Below, in pieces: positions 28,201 through 38,777 of a stretch of DNA of 64,000 bases (position 1 is the stretch's first letter; each line of letters opens with the position of its first letter). Position numbers and translations under genes: made by a program. The stretch lies in NCBI GenBank assembly GCA_900618795.1, contig UYJD01000002.1:1107150-1171149 (forward strand), in the 5' to 3' direction. The DNA is from Cyanodermella asteris (Eukaryota; Ascomycota; Lecanoromycetes; Ostropales; Stictidaceae). The notes beneath the pieces were generated by a model that was not told the origin of the DNA, ran no database searches, and saw only the letters and a program-made list of their open reading frames with translations.

Positions 28201-28984
28201 TGCGACAGATTATGATAATTATGTTAGATGCAGTCGAGAGTTGGGAGCGGTCTGATGTCAAGATATACTCATCGTCACGGACGATAGCAAATGCCGTTGA
28301 CAGCAGACTACACTCAGCTGTTGCAGTACGCGTATTTCATCTTCAGCCTTATAACGCGTAGTCGAGGACTGTGAAGTCGATCAACACGGTCGATAGCATA
28401 TCCTGAGACAGCATTCTCAGCATCGGAACCGCCTCATTGCATCATAGCCGAGCATGAGCATGGTTTATTTTCCGACAGAGTGTGCTTGATTCGAAGAAAT
28501 ATTTGTCGTGCCGCAACAAAAGCATGGAAGTGAGCACGTGTCGGGCATTTGTCGGGCCCGAAATGTGTCACCAGCATTGCGCAGCTTTGACCGCTACGAA
28601 ATCACTCCTGCAACCCATCTAGTCGGACAGAAGCCTGGATATTCAGCCTTACGATGCCACTAAGTACTAGTACTAGTAGTTGCGAGGATGATGCGAGGAG
28701 CAGAATGACGTTGGACGGAGCACATGGCGATTCTCCACGCAGTCACGTGAGCACGTCCTCTAGTCCGTGTTATCAAGGACATCTCGCGGTAGATTAAGCA
28801 TCCATCCACGAGACGTTTCGTCTAGGTGATTACGAGCTGCATCATGTCTTTCAAAAGGAGCCGTGTTTCTCGTAACAGTTTCAATCTATGATTCCGTCGC
28901 AAATTTATTTTCCCATCATGCCTGACCGTGCCTGAAAGCGGACCAAGGCTTCATTGCCAAGACCTCTAAATGAAGGAAAAGAGT
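28201..28984. other. intergenic, no gene seen
   Basis: Upstream of the monooxygenase and downstream of the CBM19-like gene. A short CTAGTACTAGTA-type run is near 28665. Nothing else was recognised. Confidence 0.55.
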
Positions 28985-29947
28985 TTAGAGAATGCAGAGT
29001 TCCAAGTAAAGCTGCCTCTTATCATTGCCGGTGCTCGTGGAAGCGCTGCCACACTTGCTCTGAACCTGGAAGCCGGTCGAGCCATCAGGCTTTCGCACAA
29101 GTTCGACATCACTGCCGTCGACAACAGTGCTGTCGCCATTCGACACGAAGCGCAAGCCAGTAGAGCTATCCTCGGTTCCTGTAGTGCTGTCTGCTGCGTC
29201 GACCGAGTCCTTCAGGTGCAGCAGGGCGGCGGGGCAGTCAGCGGCGTCGATGGCATAGGGATTAGCAGGCTGGATTTTGGCTGTGGTGTTCTCGGAGCTG
29301 TCTACGTAGTTCTTGACCTGGCCAAGAGCAAGAGTCAGGACGTCCGCAATGTAGTCGATGGCGCCGTTGCGGCAAGCAGTGCCCTTGGAGACAGGTCGCA
29401 TGACGACGGCGCCGTGGTCGCAAAGACCGAAAAGAGCGCCGTCATTGGAGCAAACAACGATGCCATCGTTGGTACCATCACATTCGGCGCCGCCAGCCAG
29501 GCTGGTGCCGCTGGGGCTGGCGACATTCTTGGTAGGTGTGACAGTAGCCTTGGCTGAAGCTGTGGAGATGGCGCTGGCTGTGTGGAGGCCGATAGAAGAC
29601 TGCTTAGATGCACTTGGAGTCGAGATAGGGACCGTAAAGGTGCTTCCTGCTCCACCGTTGGCGCCCGTGATGGTAGCGGCCTTTGTGGTCGACGGGGTCA
29701 CCGAAGGAGCCTTGATCGTCGTAGGGTACAGCGAGACAGACTTTGGTGTGGTTGACTGAGCGAGCGGCAAGGTCATTCCAGTACCGAGCAGCACAAGTGA
29801 AGTCGCAACAGACGATGTTGCTGGCACAGTTGTCGTGGCAGCATCCAGAATCTCGAGCGAAACCGGATCAGCAAGCTGGACCGGGGAAGCACGAACAGTG
29901 GAACCAGCCACGAGGAGAAGGAGAGAGCTCGAAAGAGAGAACAGCAT
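28985..29947 (-). CDS. Secreted Ser/Thr-rich protein with CBM19-like chitin-binding domain
   Basis: A 320-residue single-exon protein from ATG 29947. A clear signal peptide opens it (MLFSLSSSLLLLVAGSTVRA). About 110 residues rich in Ser, Thr, Ala and Pro follow and are probably O-glycosylated. A small cysteine domain at about 155-200 (ECDGTNDGIVVC, LFGLCDHGAV, KGTACRNG) matches the four-Cys spacing of family 19 carbohydrate-binding modules, which bind chitin in fungal cell-wall enzymes. No catalytic domain is attached. The C-terminal part has further Cys residues (DCPAALL, SKCGS, LCIL). It is probably a cell-wall or extracellular protein; an effector-like role in masking chitin is possible but unproven. 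A longer in-frame start upstream has no ATG that would keep the signal peptide. Confidence 0.78.
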   Translation of the reverse strand: MLFSLSSSLLLLVAGSTVRASPVQLADPVSLEILDAATTTVPATSSVATSLVLLGTGMTLPLAQSTTPKSVSLYPTTIKAPSVTPSTTKAATITGANGGAGSTFTVPISTPSASKQSSIGLHTASAISTASAKATVTPTKNVASPSGTSLAGGAECDGTNDGIVVCSNDGALFGLCDHGAVVMRPVSKGTACRNGAIDYIADVLTLALGQVKNYVDSSENTTAKIQPANPYAIDAADCPAALLHLKDSVDAADSTTGTEDSSTGLRFVSNGDSTVVDGSDVELVRKPDGSTGFQVQSKCGSASTSTGNDKRQLYLELCIL

Positions 29948-31157
29948 AATGAACGACTGGAAGCAGAAGAATATGGCAACAAGAAAGATCGTGCGTGTTC
30001 CGAAATGGGGCACGAGGGTATCCGAGGGGGAGTCGAACTTATACTATACTCGAGGCATGCAACCAGGCTCCGCCGCGTATGAATGGATCCTACGACTTCA
30101 AGCCGGCGTTCTCGCACCATTGCTACAATGCTCAATCTCCGCGCTGGGCAGGCTGGAACGAGGAGTGCGTGGGAGGGTGGCACCAGCAGCGGCGTCTCCC
30201 ACGTGCCGGCGTTGAGATAAGAAGTCGAGGCAAGGTGAAACAGGGTGGGAAATGAACATCGGCGCAGAAGCCCTGGGTGGTCGCGTCAGGCCTCAATTGG
30301 CACCAGACAGCGAGCTGGGTGGCGCAATCATGCTGAAGACGGCCGTGCCGCAGCGTGCAAGGGTGGAGTGTAAGTGTGTGTCGTGTTTTCGTCAGGTCGC
30401 AGAGGAGTGAAGGAAAGAGAGAAAAAGAGTGAAGTGGCCAGTCAGGTGAAGGCGGGCTGACAGCTCGCCTGCATTAGCTAAGCAAACGGCAACAGCCAGA
30501 CTCGACTGTCGCTGCGAAGGAGCACAACAACGTCGCATCTGCCCGAATCCTGAGACGCTGACCAGACATCTTCTACCACGCTGCGTTCTCGACACTGCCT
30601 TCTTCTGCCTTCTTGGCCCTGTCTGCCGTCCCTGCATACCTGCCAAAACACTCTCCGAAGCAACCTCGAGGCTTTTGCGTTGGGCCAGGGGCCTGGCCTC
30701 ATGCTTATTGCCGTCAGCGCCGTCGCTGCATGATGGACCAGACTCGCACGAATCCTTCATTTCCGCAGAAAGCTCTTCGATCCATCGGTTGGAGCCTCAT
30801 AATCTTCGCGTAAACGCTCGTACGCACGCCATCTGTGTTTGAGCAGGTCCAATCCGGGCGAATGCCACCTCGATGCCATTCGTCGCCGAACACGGTGCAC
30901 GTCCGCATAGCGATTGTTCGGCAAATCGTGTGAGGGAGCTCTTATGTATGCGATAAGAGTCCCCATCTACTCTTCTCTGCCTTTTGCGAGTCCCGTCTTA
31001 GGGTCCTGTATACTCTCCTTTGAGCGTGCTCTTCTTCTCTTTCCATGTTTAGGAGCATCGCTGGCGATCTCTTGTTCTAGTTTAAAGTCGACCATCCACG
31101 TTCATTCGAGGTCCAACTCTTGCGCTCTTTCCAGTCGAATATCTTCGCTCCTTCACC
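29948..31157. other. divergent intergenic region, no gene seen
   Basis: Separates the secreted protein (minus) from the rhodopsin-like gene (plus), so both promoters lie here. Frames within it lack motifs. Confidence 0.55.
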
Positions 31158-32237
31158 ATGAGTTTCATCAACCCTTCCCAGCTGCTGGCGCTGGCCGTTG
31201 GCTTCATGGATGTGACCTTTGTCCTGCTGCTCCTCCGCGGCGTCACAATCCGTATGACGAGACGCAAAGTCTACGCCGATGATATTGTTCTGGGTATCGC
31301 TGGTCTTCTGACGGTTGCGATATGCATCAACATGATCACAGCAACGGCATATGGCATCTGGGGCCGTTCTCTCACACCTTTTGTAATTGAAAAGGGCAAA
31401 CCAGCGGCATTGTTGTCTTTGACACCATCTTACCAACAGAACGCCAAAGTAAGTGGACTTTGTTGCATGGCTTCTCCTACTTCATAACAACGACTGACAG
31501 ACTCAAAGTTTTTCTGGGCACAAAGCATCCTGTTTCTCTTCCAGATCACCGCGGCCAGACTCTCTATCGTCTTGTTCTACAGACGGACCCTTGTTCCGGA
31601 GCCGTATGGCGCCCTGCACTGGGCTACCGTGGGCGTTGCCGGTGTCCTGGGCGTGTGGCTAGTGGGCTTCTTCTTCGCTTACCTGTTCCAATGCGGCACC
31701 CAGTTCTCCGTTATCTGGCAAGGACCAGTCCTCAAGCAGGCCCAAGTCTGCGCCAGTCCCGGTCTCGATCTCAGCGCCTCAATCACCGGCGTCCTTCTCG
31801 ACGTCGCCATTGTCGTGCTTCCCATCCGCCGCATCATGACTCTCGGACTCTCCGCGTCGAAGAAGATTCAGGTCGCCAGCGCCTTCATGGTGGGCCTATT
31901 GAGCGTGGTCGGAGCAACCGTCCGCTTGGCTGTCCTCATCTCCACGAACTTGAAAATCAAGAATGCGCTCACAACCTTTGATGCGACCATGATCAACAGC
32001 TTGATGGCTTATTGGCAGGTGTTTGAGGTCGGCTTTGCCATGATGGCGGCAGCCTTGCCTGCTCTGCGACCATTGATCAACCGTATCGCCGGTGTCATGG
32101 ACAGCACTTTCTCGTCAATGGTGGCGCAAAGATCTACAAAGGTGGGCACGTTGCGCAGTGGGTCCGATGCTTCATTCAGCTCAACTACAAAGATCGTCAA
32201 GACTACGAGTTATGAAGTTGAGGTTTCGAAGGTGTGA
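31158..32237 (+). CDS. Fungal rhodopsin-domain integral membrane protein (2 exons)
   Basis: Exons 31158-31448 and 31509-32237 join across a 60-bp intron (donor GTAAGT, branch CTGAC, acceptor AAAG, phase 0; join NAK-FFWAQS), giving 339 residues. Seven hydrophobic segments can be drawn, including FMDVTFVLLLLRGV, DIVLGIAGLLTVAICI, ILFLFQITAARLSIVLFYRR, TVGVAGVLGVWLVGFFFAYLF, GLDLSASITGVLLDVAIVVLPI, ASAFMVGLLSVVGATVRLAVL and YWQVFEVGFAMMAAALPAL. This is the layout of the large fungal Rhodopsin_fungal/PTH11-related family; Cys residues in the extracellular loops (FQCGTQ, VCASPG) also fit, and the DVAIVVLPI segment is typical. No retinal-binding Lys is evident, so it is not a photoreceptor in the opsin sense. 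The ligand is unknown. The Ser/Thr-rich cytoplasmic tail could be phosphorylated. Confidence 0.9.
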
Positions 32238-33125
32238 AGTTGGGATGTGAGGCCTTGTTGTACCCGGTGGTAACGATGACACTCTTTTAATGCATTTGCT
32301 TGAATTTATTTTGCGCGAACATCCCCGAGCCAAAATGTCAGCGTTCTTTGATTCTCGTGACCTCGGCCTGCAGGCAGATCGGTCCACTGCCAAACTCGCT
32401 TGATTTCGAGGAACCTTGCCTAAGCATCAGTCACGTACATCAACCATGCTTCTCCGAGCGTAGTGCTCCAGAATCATGTCGAAACGGTGTGCGGGCCGGT
32501 AAGACCGCCGTGTTCCAGATAACCATCATGCTAAATATTGCTCGTTCCAGCCTGCTTGCGCAATCGATCCTGGCCCTCGAAGCACGGGCCGCCCGCCGGG
32601 GCCACTTCTATTTCTGCCTTTAGAAGCACCTTTCTAAAAAAGGCTTTGACCACAATCCCTTCACTCTGAAACGCTCACAGCATCCATCCACCACCGTCGC
32701 TTCCACGACCGGCAAATGGTCGACTGATGGCTGTGCCAGGACTGATGTCCATGGGAGTCGGATGAATTGAAAAGTCGTCGCCTGACCAACCACCTCATCG
32801 CTCGACCTACTACTTGGAAGCTCGGAATCAGACGAGTTCTTGGACAGATTGTTCCCACAAACTGCCTCGCCAAGAGCTAGAGTCGACCGGAACAACAGAA
32901 AGGAACGCTCTGTATTCCGATGGGGTAAGATGGAGTGCTGTCTGATGTAATGAGGAGATTGGCGCAGGTCAAGCAGGGAAAGCTCGCTCGGATGTAATTG
33001 ATAACCGATGTACGCACCTCTTCGTAATTCACGAATCATGGAAATGTAAAAACGACAGTTTCGTGCATGTTTGATGGACAATCTTATAGTGTCATTGCGA
33101 CTCTCAACACATGCTATCGCTAAAC
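32238..33125. other. intergenic between convergent genes
   Basis: Lies between the rhodopsin-like gene and the 3' end of the SYLF-SH3 gene. A 169-codon minus-strand frame at 32620-33129 has no conserved features. Confidence 0.5.
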
Positions 33126-34346
33126 TCATGTCCTCGTCTCCACATAATTGCTGTGATCATGTTAGCACGATTCACCGAGAAAGCACTGGCACTCAGTAAC
33201 ATACCTCGGGAAGATACCTTCCCTATTACCTATACGGCCAGTCCACCAATCACTCGCACTCTCCGTTCTTTTTACAATATCAATGACCTCACCCTTCTTG
33301 AATCCCAAATCTCCGGCTTGAGCAGCTTCGAAAGTGAAGAGCGCTACGGCTTGATTGGGTCCAAGGGTGCCGGCGGTGGGTCTAGGTTTGAATTGCGGCT
33401 TTGGTGCTGTCGGTCTTGCTGGCTTTGCTGCAGCTCCCCCAGCGTCACTGCCAAACGTGCTTCTTCTCACACCAGTTGTCGCGTACGGGTCATTGTCCTC
33501 CTCTCTCGCTGCGCCTCCTCCGAAGCTTTGATATGTCTGGGACCGGGCCGGCCTCGTAGCGCCGTGTTGTTCGTCATATGGTGTCGGCGAACCCGGACCC
33601 CCTCTTCCGCCTCTATAATCGTAGCTACCGTCAGAGTCGTAAACGGGGATATCGTTATAGACGGCGTCTGTTGTCGTGCTGGAAACTCCCGAAAACACTC
33701 TGCTGTTGAGGACTAAGAGAAGAGGGTCAGCTTCTGGTGGGGGCCTGACACCACCCTCGAGGAGTTGTCTTGCGGTCACACGATTCCGGTAAAGCTTCTC
33801 GTTCGCATCTCTGCGTTCGATAATGGCGCTGCCTTCGATACTGACACCTGCGAACAAACCCTTCGTCTTGCTGTAGCTGAACACACCCGCAACGCCCTTC
33901 AAGGAAGCCGCGCCAGCCGCCTCAGCATTCCTTCCCACGGGACCTGCTGCAACACTGATATTTCCGCCCAGCGTCAAGCTGCCTTGCTGACTAAACGTCT
34001 TGACCGCCGCGGCGTCGTTAAGTATGAAGACAAAGTCGGTCAACTCAAACCCAATCTGTCCTCCAAATCCTGCTCCACCTGTTGCAATTGCCGATGGTGC
34101 TGACCAGGAGCCATCAGCGAGACGTGCGACGACAAGACCGGAGCCGAAACGCGCAGAGCCCAGGAAGCCGGCCTTGAGGACTGTCAGGATGGCCAGACCC
34201 TTCGCATTAGCGAGAACCTCTGGAGGAATGATCTTGTCCGGTCCGAAAGATTGCCTTGGGTCGACGAAAGATGCGAGAATCTTGCCAGCTTTCTTGCATT
34301 CTGCCCTCATGGACGAGGGCAGTGGGTTGTTTATGCCGAATGGCAT
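33126..34346 (-). CDS. SYLF-SH3 actin/endocytosis protein (Lsb3/Ysc84 family), 2 exons
   Basis: Exons 34346-33205 and 33150-33126 flank a 54-bp intron (donor GTATGT, branch CTAACATG, acceptor CAG). The last exon is only 25 bases and completes the SH3 domain (GIFP-SNYVETRT). Total 388 residues. The N-terminal SYLF domain (about 10-215) has the family's best motifs: FGINNPLPSS, KGLAILTVLKAGFL, GSGLVVARLADGSWSAPSAI, ELTDFVFILN, SVAAGPVGRNAEA and SKTKGLFAGVSIEGS. It binds phosphoinositide membranes and actin. A Gly/Pro/Arg-rich linker leads to a C-terminal SH3 domain (ALFTFEAAQAGDLGFKKGEVI, WWTGRIGNREGIFP) that binds Pro-rich partners at cortical actin patches. Yeast Lsb3 and Ysc84 work in endocytosis. 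The start ATG chosen is the one giving the conserved FGINNP context. Confidence 0.95.
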
Positions 34347-34980
34347 GATGAGGTAGTTCAAAGGTTGGGCTGATAATGGTGGTGCTTAGGTCGTGTTTCG
34401 AGAATTGTGGTACTTGTATTGCGACGTCGACACAGCCGAGGTGATACGCGAGTCGCCGGTGGCAGTGAAGGTAGAGTAGGTGATGCCTAGAGGTCAAAAG
34501 GTAGCTCCCAATTGCTTGATAAGCTTGCAGGTCAGGCAGTGGAGCTATAGCCGACGAAGACGAATGCTGTGGGAGGAGAGACTATTGTCTTATGTTCAGC
34601 TGCGAGCGACAGAAGGCTAGTATGCAGATGAACAGAAGCAAGGGGAGAACTGAGCTGGCTCTTGAATCCGGTGCCTGATGAGGGATAACGCGATTGTGAC
34701 GAGAGACGAATCCTTGGAGGCGCAGACAAGAAGATGCAGGCGAGTCTGACCCCACTGACGCCCGCCAAGGCCGCATTGCGTTGAGCGACACGTGCCGACC
34801 AGAGTCCATTTGTCCATCGAGGCCGATCGACGTTACCGCCGGCCCAGAACTCCTGAACCAACAGACACTCTGCTCTCTCGCCCTTCAGCTTGCCACTATA
34901 CCCACCAAGTCTCATCACCAGACCAGCCTGCATTGTACGACTATCCTGTTCAGCAGTTCTACCTACCATCGCAATTCACC
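34347..34980. other. divergent intergenic region
   Basis: Promoter region shared between the SYLF-SH3 gene (minus) and the SFT1 gene (plus). Minus-strand frames here (for example 34532-34969) have no recognisable content. Confidence 0.6.
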
Positions 34981-35386
34981 ATGACCGAGGCCTACGCACG
35001 CGAAAGGTAAGCCCCGACTCGGCCATGTGCTTCAACGTATATGCACCGCAGCTGACACCTTGCCATAGCCAGAACAACCAGCTCCTCGACGAGCTCTCCT
35101 CCAAGGTTTCGGCCCTGCGAGGCGTCACTGTCGACATCTACGATAATGCGCGGAACCACGAACTCATCGACAATGCCGTACGTTGAAAGAGCTGGCGACG
35201 AGAAACACTGTTCTGACAGGCGAATAGAATGAAGGCTTCAACTCCCTGGGCGTCTCGTTGAAAGGCAGCGCTGGTCGATTAACGAGGATGGCACAACAGG
35301 GAAACAAAGTGGCCATCTTCAAGCTGGCAGCCATCATCATCGGTGTGGTACTGTTGCTTTATTGGCTGATAAAGCTCATTTTGTGA
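34981..35386 (+). CDS. SFT1: SNARE protein SFT1/BET1-like (3 exons)
   Basis: Exons 34981-35006, 35069-35177 and 35228-35386, separated by introns of 62 and 50 bases (GTAAGC...ATAG; GTACGT...ATAG), give 97 residues. The first exon is 26 bases. The SNARE motif reads NNQLLDELSSKVSALRGVTVDIYDNARNHELIDNA then NEGFNSLGVSLKGSAGRLTRMAQQG, and a single C-terminal membrane anchor follows (FKLAAIIIGVVLLLYWLI), as in Qc/Bet1-type SNAREs. The central layer residue falls in the DNA-NEGF region at the second exon join. Sft1 acts in retrograde transport within the Golgi; Bet1 acts from ER to Golgi. The short N-terminus and the KVSALRGVTVDIYDNAR wording fit fungal Sft1 better. The gene sits head to head with an endocytic gene, which is likely chance. 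Confidence 0.92.
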
Positions 35387-36515
35387 GCCATATCATCAAA
35401 GCGAACGTCCTGCCAACGACTTCGTCAACCGACTGTGCATGGGTGTGTACATTATTGCTTCGTCAATAGCAGAACCCATGTCACTTGCCACCATCGTGAG
35501 GTCAGAGAGTTCATGGCACAGTTGTCACATCCTTTCCGGCGATATTTAGAGCCTGCCGCTTTCCACGATTACAGGGTAGCACTGGGTGCCATGGATGGGG
35601 TGATCATGAGAAACGTGACGCCTTCCAAGGCAGCGACCAAGCCCCGCCCGACCGACCGCCCGACGCATGACATATAGCTCCCCGATGGATCTCTCCGACT
35701 ACTTCGTCGAAATATGCTGGACCTCGATTGCATGGACAACGAATTTGTCGGCGCAAGATTCTGGTGGAGCGTACTCCGACATAACTCTCGAAGGCATGAA
35801 GTCGATTGCACCGAATTCCCGGCTGGGCAGGCAGGCAGAGGTGTCCGGTGGAGCAAACCTCGATGGGTCGGACGCCGTGCTTATTACTATGAGGGAAGCA
35901 GAGCTATTTACACGCATTGGTTCCTCGCCGAAGTCGATTCGGAGCAGGGTAAGGACAGGCGCGCGGGATCGTGTTGACAACCAGGTTTGAGAACCGAGGA
36001 GTCTGGTTACGCAACAAACTACAGAACCGAAGGTAGAAGGAAGCGCGGTGCTTTGGCCAAGATGAGACTGGATAGCGTTCTCGCCGAAGATGGAGGGGTC
36101 ATGAGTGAATAAGCGCAGTACAGCAAGGGACTTGATTCCTGCGAGGCGGAGATGAAATGGTTAAGAAAGCGAGGACTAGTACATAAAGAGGAAACAACGA
36201 GTGTAAGAATAGAACGGAGGTAACACGGCGAATGCAAACCGCTGCACTTTCACCATACACTTCCAAAAATTTCTTTAACTTCAAATCATCACTTCTGTAT
36301 ATCCCTTCCGTGTACTGTATCAGATGATCTTTCCATGCAGATTCCTCTCAAAATGAAACGGTTCCATACATCGCCACCCTCTTCACGTCCGCGACAACAA
36401 CTCTACACATACATGCCCATTATCCGAGATCCGAAATGCACTTCGCTGAAGAATCAACATTTTTACACGCTTTGGAAAACATCAGCGACTATCAACCACT
36501 TGAATTCGACAGCCT
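35387..36515. other. intergenic between convergent genes, no gene seen
   Basis: About 1.1 kb between SFT1 and the Kelch gene. Plus and minus frames of 80-107 codons overlap each other without motifs. Confidence 0.5.
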
Positions 36516-38777
36516 CTAGTTCGCGCTGCCGATCTGCAACCAGCTCAAGTCCTTCTCGGCGTGGCCTGTACCACTGCCGGCGCTACGCGGCTCCGAGCCG
36601 GGCGACGCACGTCGTGCGGCGCTCTCGGAGAAGTTCATGCAACCGTTCTGGGCGGTGGGCGATCCGCTGCCAAAGTCGGTGCTGATGATGCTGCGCATTC
36701 CCTTGTCGTTGCCCGAGGTGGTCGGGCGCATGGGGACGGGAGGGAAGTTGCCCATGGTGTTTGGGCTCAGCGTATTAGTCGGGTACACGCTCGAGGCACG
36801 GTCCGGGTAGATCGAGCTCGCTGGGCGGCCGGTGGAGTCGGTGCCGTAGGAGTTGGTTGGGTCCCATGAGCCTTGGCCACTGCTCGAGTTCAAGAACGTG
36901 TCACGGTTGTTGGAAGAGACGTCGGAGATGGGGCGGGCGTGCTCGAATTGACCGTACGAAGAGGATCTCAGATGCAGAGGCTGGACATAAGCAGACTCGT
37001 GCGGGCTCGAGGAAGTCGGCGAATCGATTGTGTACTCGCTGCCTATGGTGTACTGAGTGTCCCGAGCGGCTGCTGCCAGTCCAGTACCGGCGGCGGCTCC
37101 AATAGCGGCTCCTCCGATGGCAGCACCAGCTGCGTGACCAGCTGCGTGAGACTCACCGTGGGTGCCAGGGTACAGGTTTTCGACGGTGTTGTTATTGTTG
37201 AAGTAGCGGCCCCATTCGTCGTCCTGGCCAAGCTTTCTCGGGGGTGCAAGATCCTCTGCCTGAGTCTGGGGCACAATGGCGGGTCGGCTGATCTGAGGTG
37301 CCTGACCATTCTCAAAGGGGCTTCGATTGCGTCCAGCGTTGACAGATCCAATGGACGATGCTGGAGAGTCGGCTCTCTTTTCTGCCAGAGCGTCTTGCTT
37401 TTGCTGCTCTTCCTTGGCCTTCGTGCGGCGATAGCGAACGAGCAGAAGCGCAATCAGAAAGACGGCAGCGATACCGAAAAAGCTACCGAGGACGGCGGCG
37501 AGAATGACGGTAGTACTGTCGGCTCCGGCACCACCAGCGGCAGCGCTTGAGGACGCAGCTGCTGCGCCGGCTGCAGTGCTACTTGGGCTTCCCGAGGCCT
37601 TCGATGCCTGTGCGCTTCCTGATGAAGCTGCTGCGCTGCCTGTAGCGGTAGCTCCAGCCGAGTTGGTGGCGGAAGCTGCCCCAGACGAAGCAGCGGATGT
37701 ACCAGAGGACGCCTGAGATGCGCCGGAAGAGGCGGCCGAGGAAGCAGTCTGAGTCGCAGAAGCTGATGCGCCGCTGGAGGCGCCAGCACTCGACTGGTCG
37801 GGAGCAGCGGAACTTTGGGAGGCAACGAGACCTTTGACAGATACCGGGGCCTGGGAGTTTACGGAGTTTCCGAAGACACTCGAAGGGTCCTCCCATTTGC
37901 CTGAGTTGAAAATGGCCAGGGGACCGGCCTTCTGGTCACCTGTTCCTCCACTAATGACGATCAAGTCGTCCGCTTGAGCCAAGCTGAATCCAGAGCGGGT
38001 GGTTGTGGGAGCGCCAGTGTCGTCACGCTCGACGATGGCCGGGGGGCCGCGCTTGTGGAACTTGTTGCTGAGATCGACGGTCGTGACCTTGTTAGGGCTC
38101 TGGCTCATGTCGAACAGCTCAAGCTTCTTGTTGCCGCTCGAGTCGGTAATGACTGCTCCCTGAACTTTGCTTGCATCAGCGATGCCGCCAGGGACAGTAG
38201 AGGTCATCATGACCCATTGATCGGCCTCGGAGAAGGTCCAGATCTGTTCCTGGAATGCACCGCCACCAGCCATGAGCGCATGACTGGCGTTGTAGGGCAT
38301 CAAGATCGGGTTCTTGACTGCGGGGGCGCCGGGACCATAGGACTTCATGGCATAAGGCTCGTTGATACCGATAGTGTACGTCTGCGCGGTGGCGGAGTAC
38401 GAGTTGTCCTGGGAGCCCCCAAAGATGAGGATCGAGTTGCTCGACTGCAGGAAAGCAGCGCCATGCTGCACACGGTTCTGTGCGACTGAGGTCTCGGGTG
38501 TTAGAGCCTGCCAGGTTTTGCTATCAAAGGTATACTTTTGAAAGCCGGGAAAGGACTGAGTGGAAGCGTTCGAGCGACCACCGACGATATATAGACCGTC
38601 CTGAGCGACAACGGCCTGGCTACCGTTGACGGATACGCCCATGGGGAGACTCTCCCATTGCGAACCGGACGTGAGGCTGATTGACTGAAAGGCGTCGGGC
38701 TGGTAAGCGAAAAGAGTGTTCGCGTTAATCGCCGTGACCTGATTCGCAAGGGCAGTTGGAGGAGCGGGAGCGGACAT
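36516..38777 (-). CDS. Kelch-repeat single-pass membrane protein
   Basis: A 753-residue single-exon protein. The N-terminal 330 residues show Kelch-type beta-propeller blades with Gly-Gly pairs: GLYIVGGRSN, ILIFGGSQDN, HALMAGGGAF and DLIVISGGTG. A stalk of about 90 residues follows, almost only Ala, Ser, Gly and Thr (about 335-425). One membrane helix is at about 427-450 (TTVILAAVLGSFFGIAAVFLIALLLV), followed by RYRRTK, which marks the cytoplasmic side. The 300-residue cytoplasmic tail is Ser/Pro/Asn/Gly-rich. The propeller should therefore be outside the cell or in the lumen, yet no clear signal peptide precedes it: the frame begins MSAPAPPTALANQ. Either a short upstream exon is missed or the helix acts as a signal anchor. 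Function unknown; a wall-associated sensor is one idea. Confidence 0.85.
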   Translation of the reverse strand: MSAPAPPTALANQVTAINANTLFAYQPDAFQSISLTSGSQWESLPMGVSVNGSQAVVAQDGLYIVGGRSNASTQSFPGFQKYTFDSKTWQALTPETSVAQNRVQHGAAFLQSSNSILIFGGSQDNSYSATAQTYTIGINEPYAMKSYGPGAPAVKNPILMPYNASHALMAGGGAFQEQIWTFSEADQWVMMTSTVPGGIADASKVQGAVITDSSGNKKLELFDMSQSPNKVTTVDLSNKFHKRGPPAIVERDDTGAPTTTRSGFSLAQADDLIVISGGTGDQKAGPLAIFNSGKWEDPSSVFGNSVNSQAPVSVKGLVASQSSAAPDQSSAGASSGASASATQTASSAASSGASQASSGTSAASSGAASATNSAGATATGSAAASSGSAQASKASGSPSSTAAGAAAASSSAAAGGAGADSTTVILAAVLGSFFGIAAVFLIALLLVRYRRTKAKEEQQKQDALAEKRADSPASSIGSVNAGRNRSPFENGQAPQISRPAIVPQTQAEDLAPPRKLGQDDEWGRYFNNNNTVENLYPGTHGESHAAGHAAGAAIGGAAIGAAAGTGLAAAARDTQYTIGSEYTIDSPTSSSPHESAYVQPLHLRSSSYGQFEHARPISDVSSNNRDTFLNSSSGQGSWDPTNSYGTDSTGRPASSIYPDRASSVYPTNTLSPNTMGNFPPVPMRPTTSGNDKGMRSIISTDFGSGSPTAQNGCMNFSESAARRASPGSEPRSAGSGTGHAEKDLSWLQIGSAN

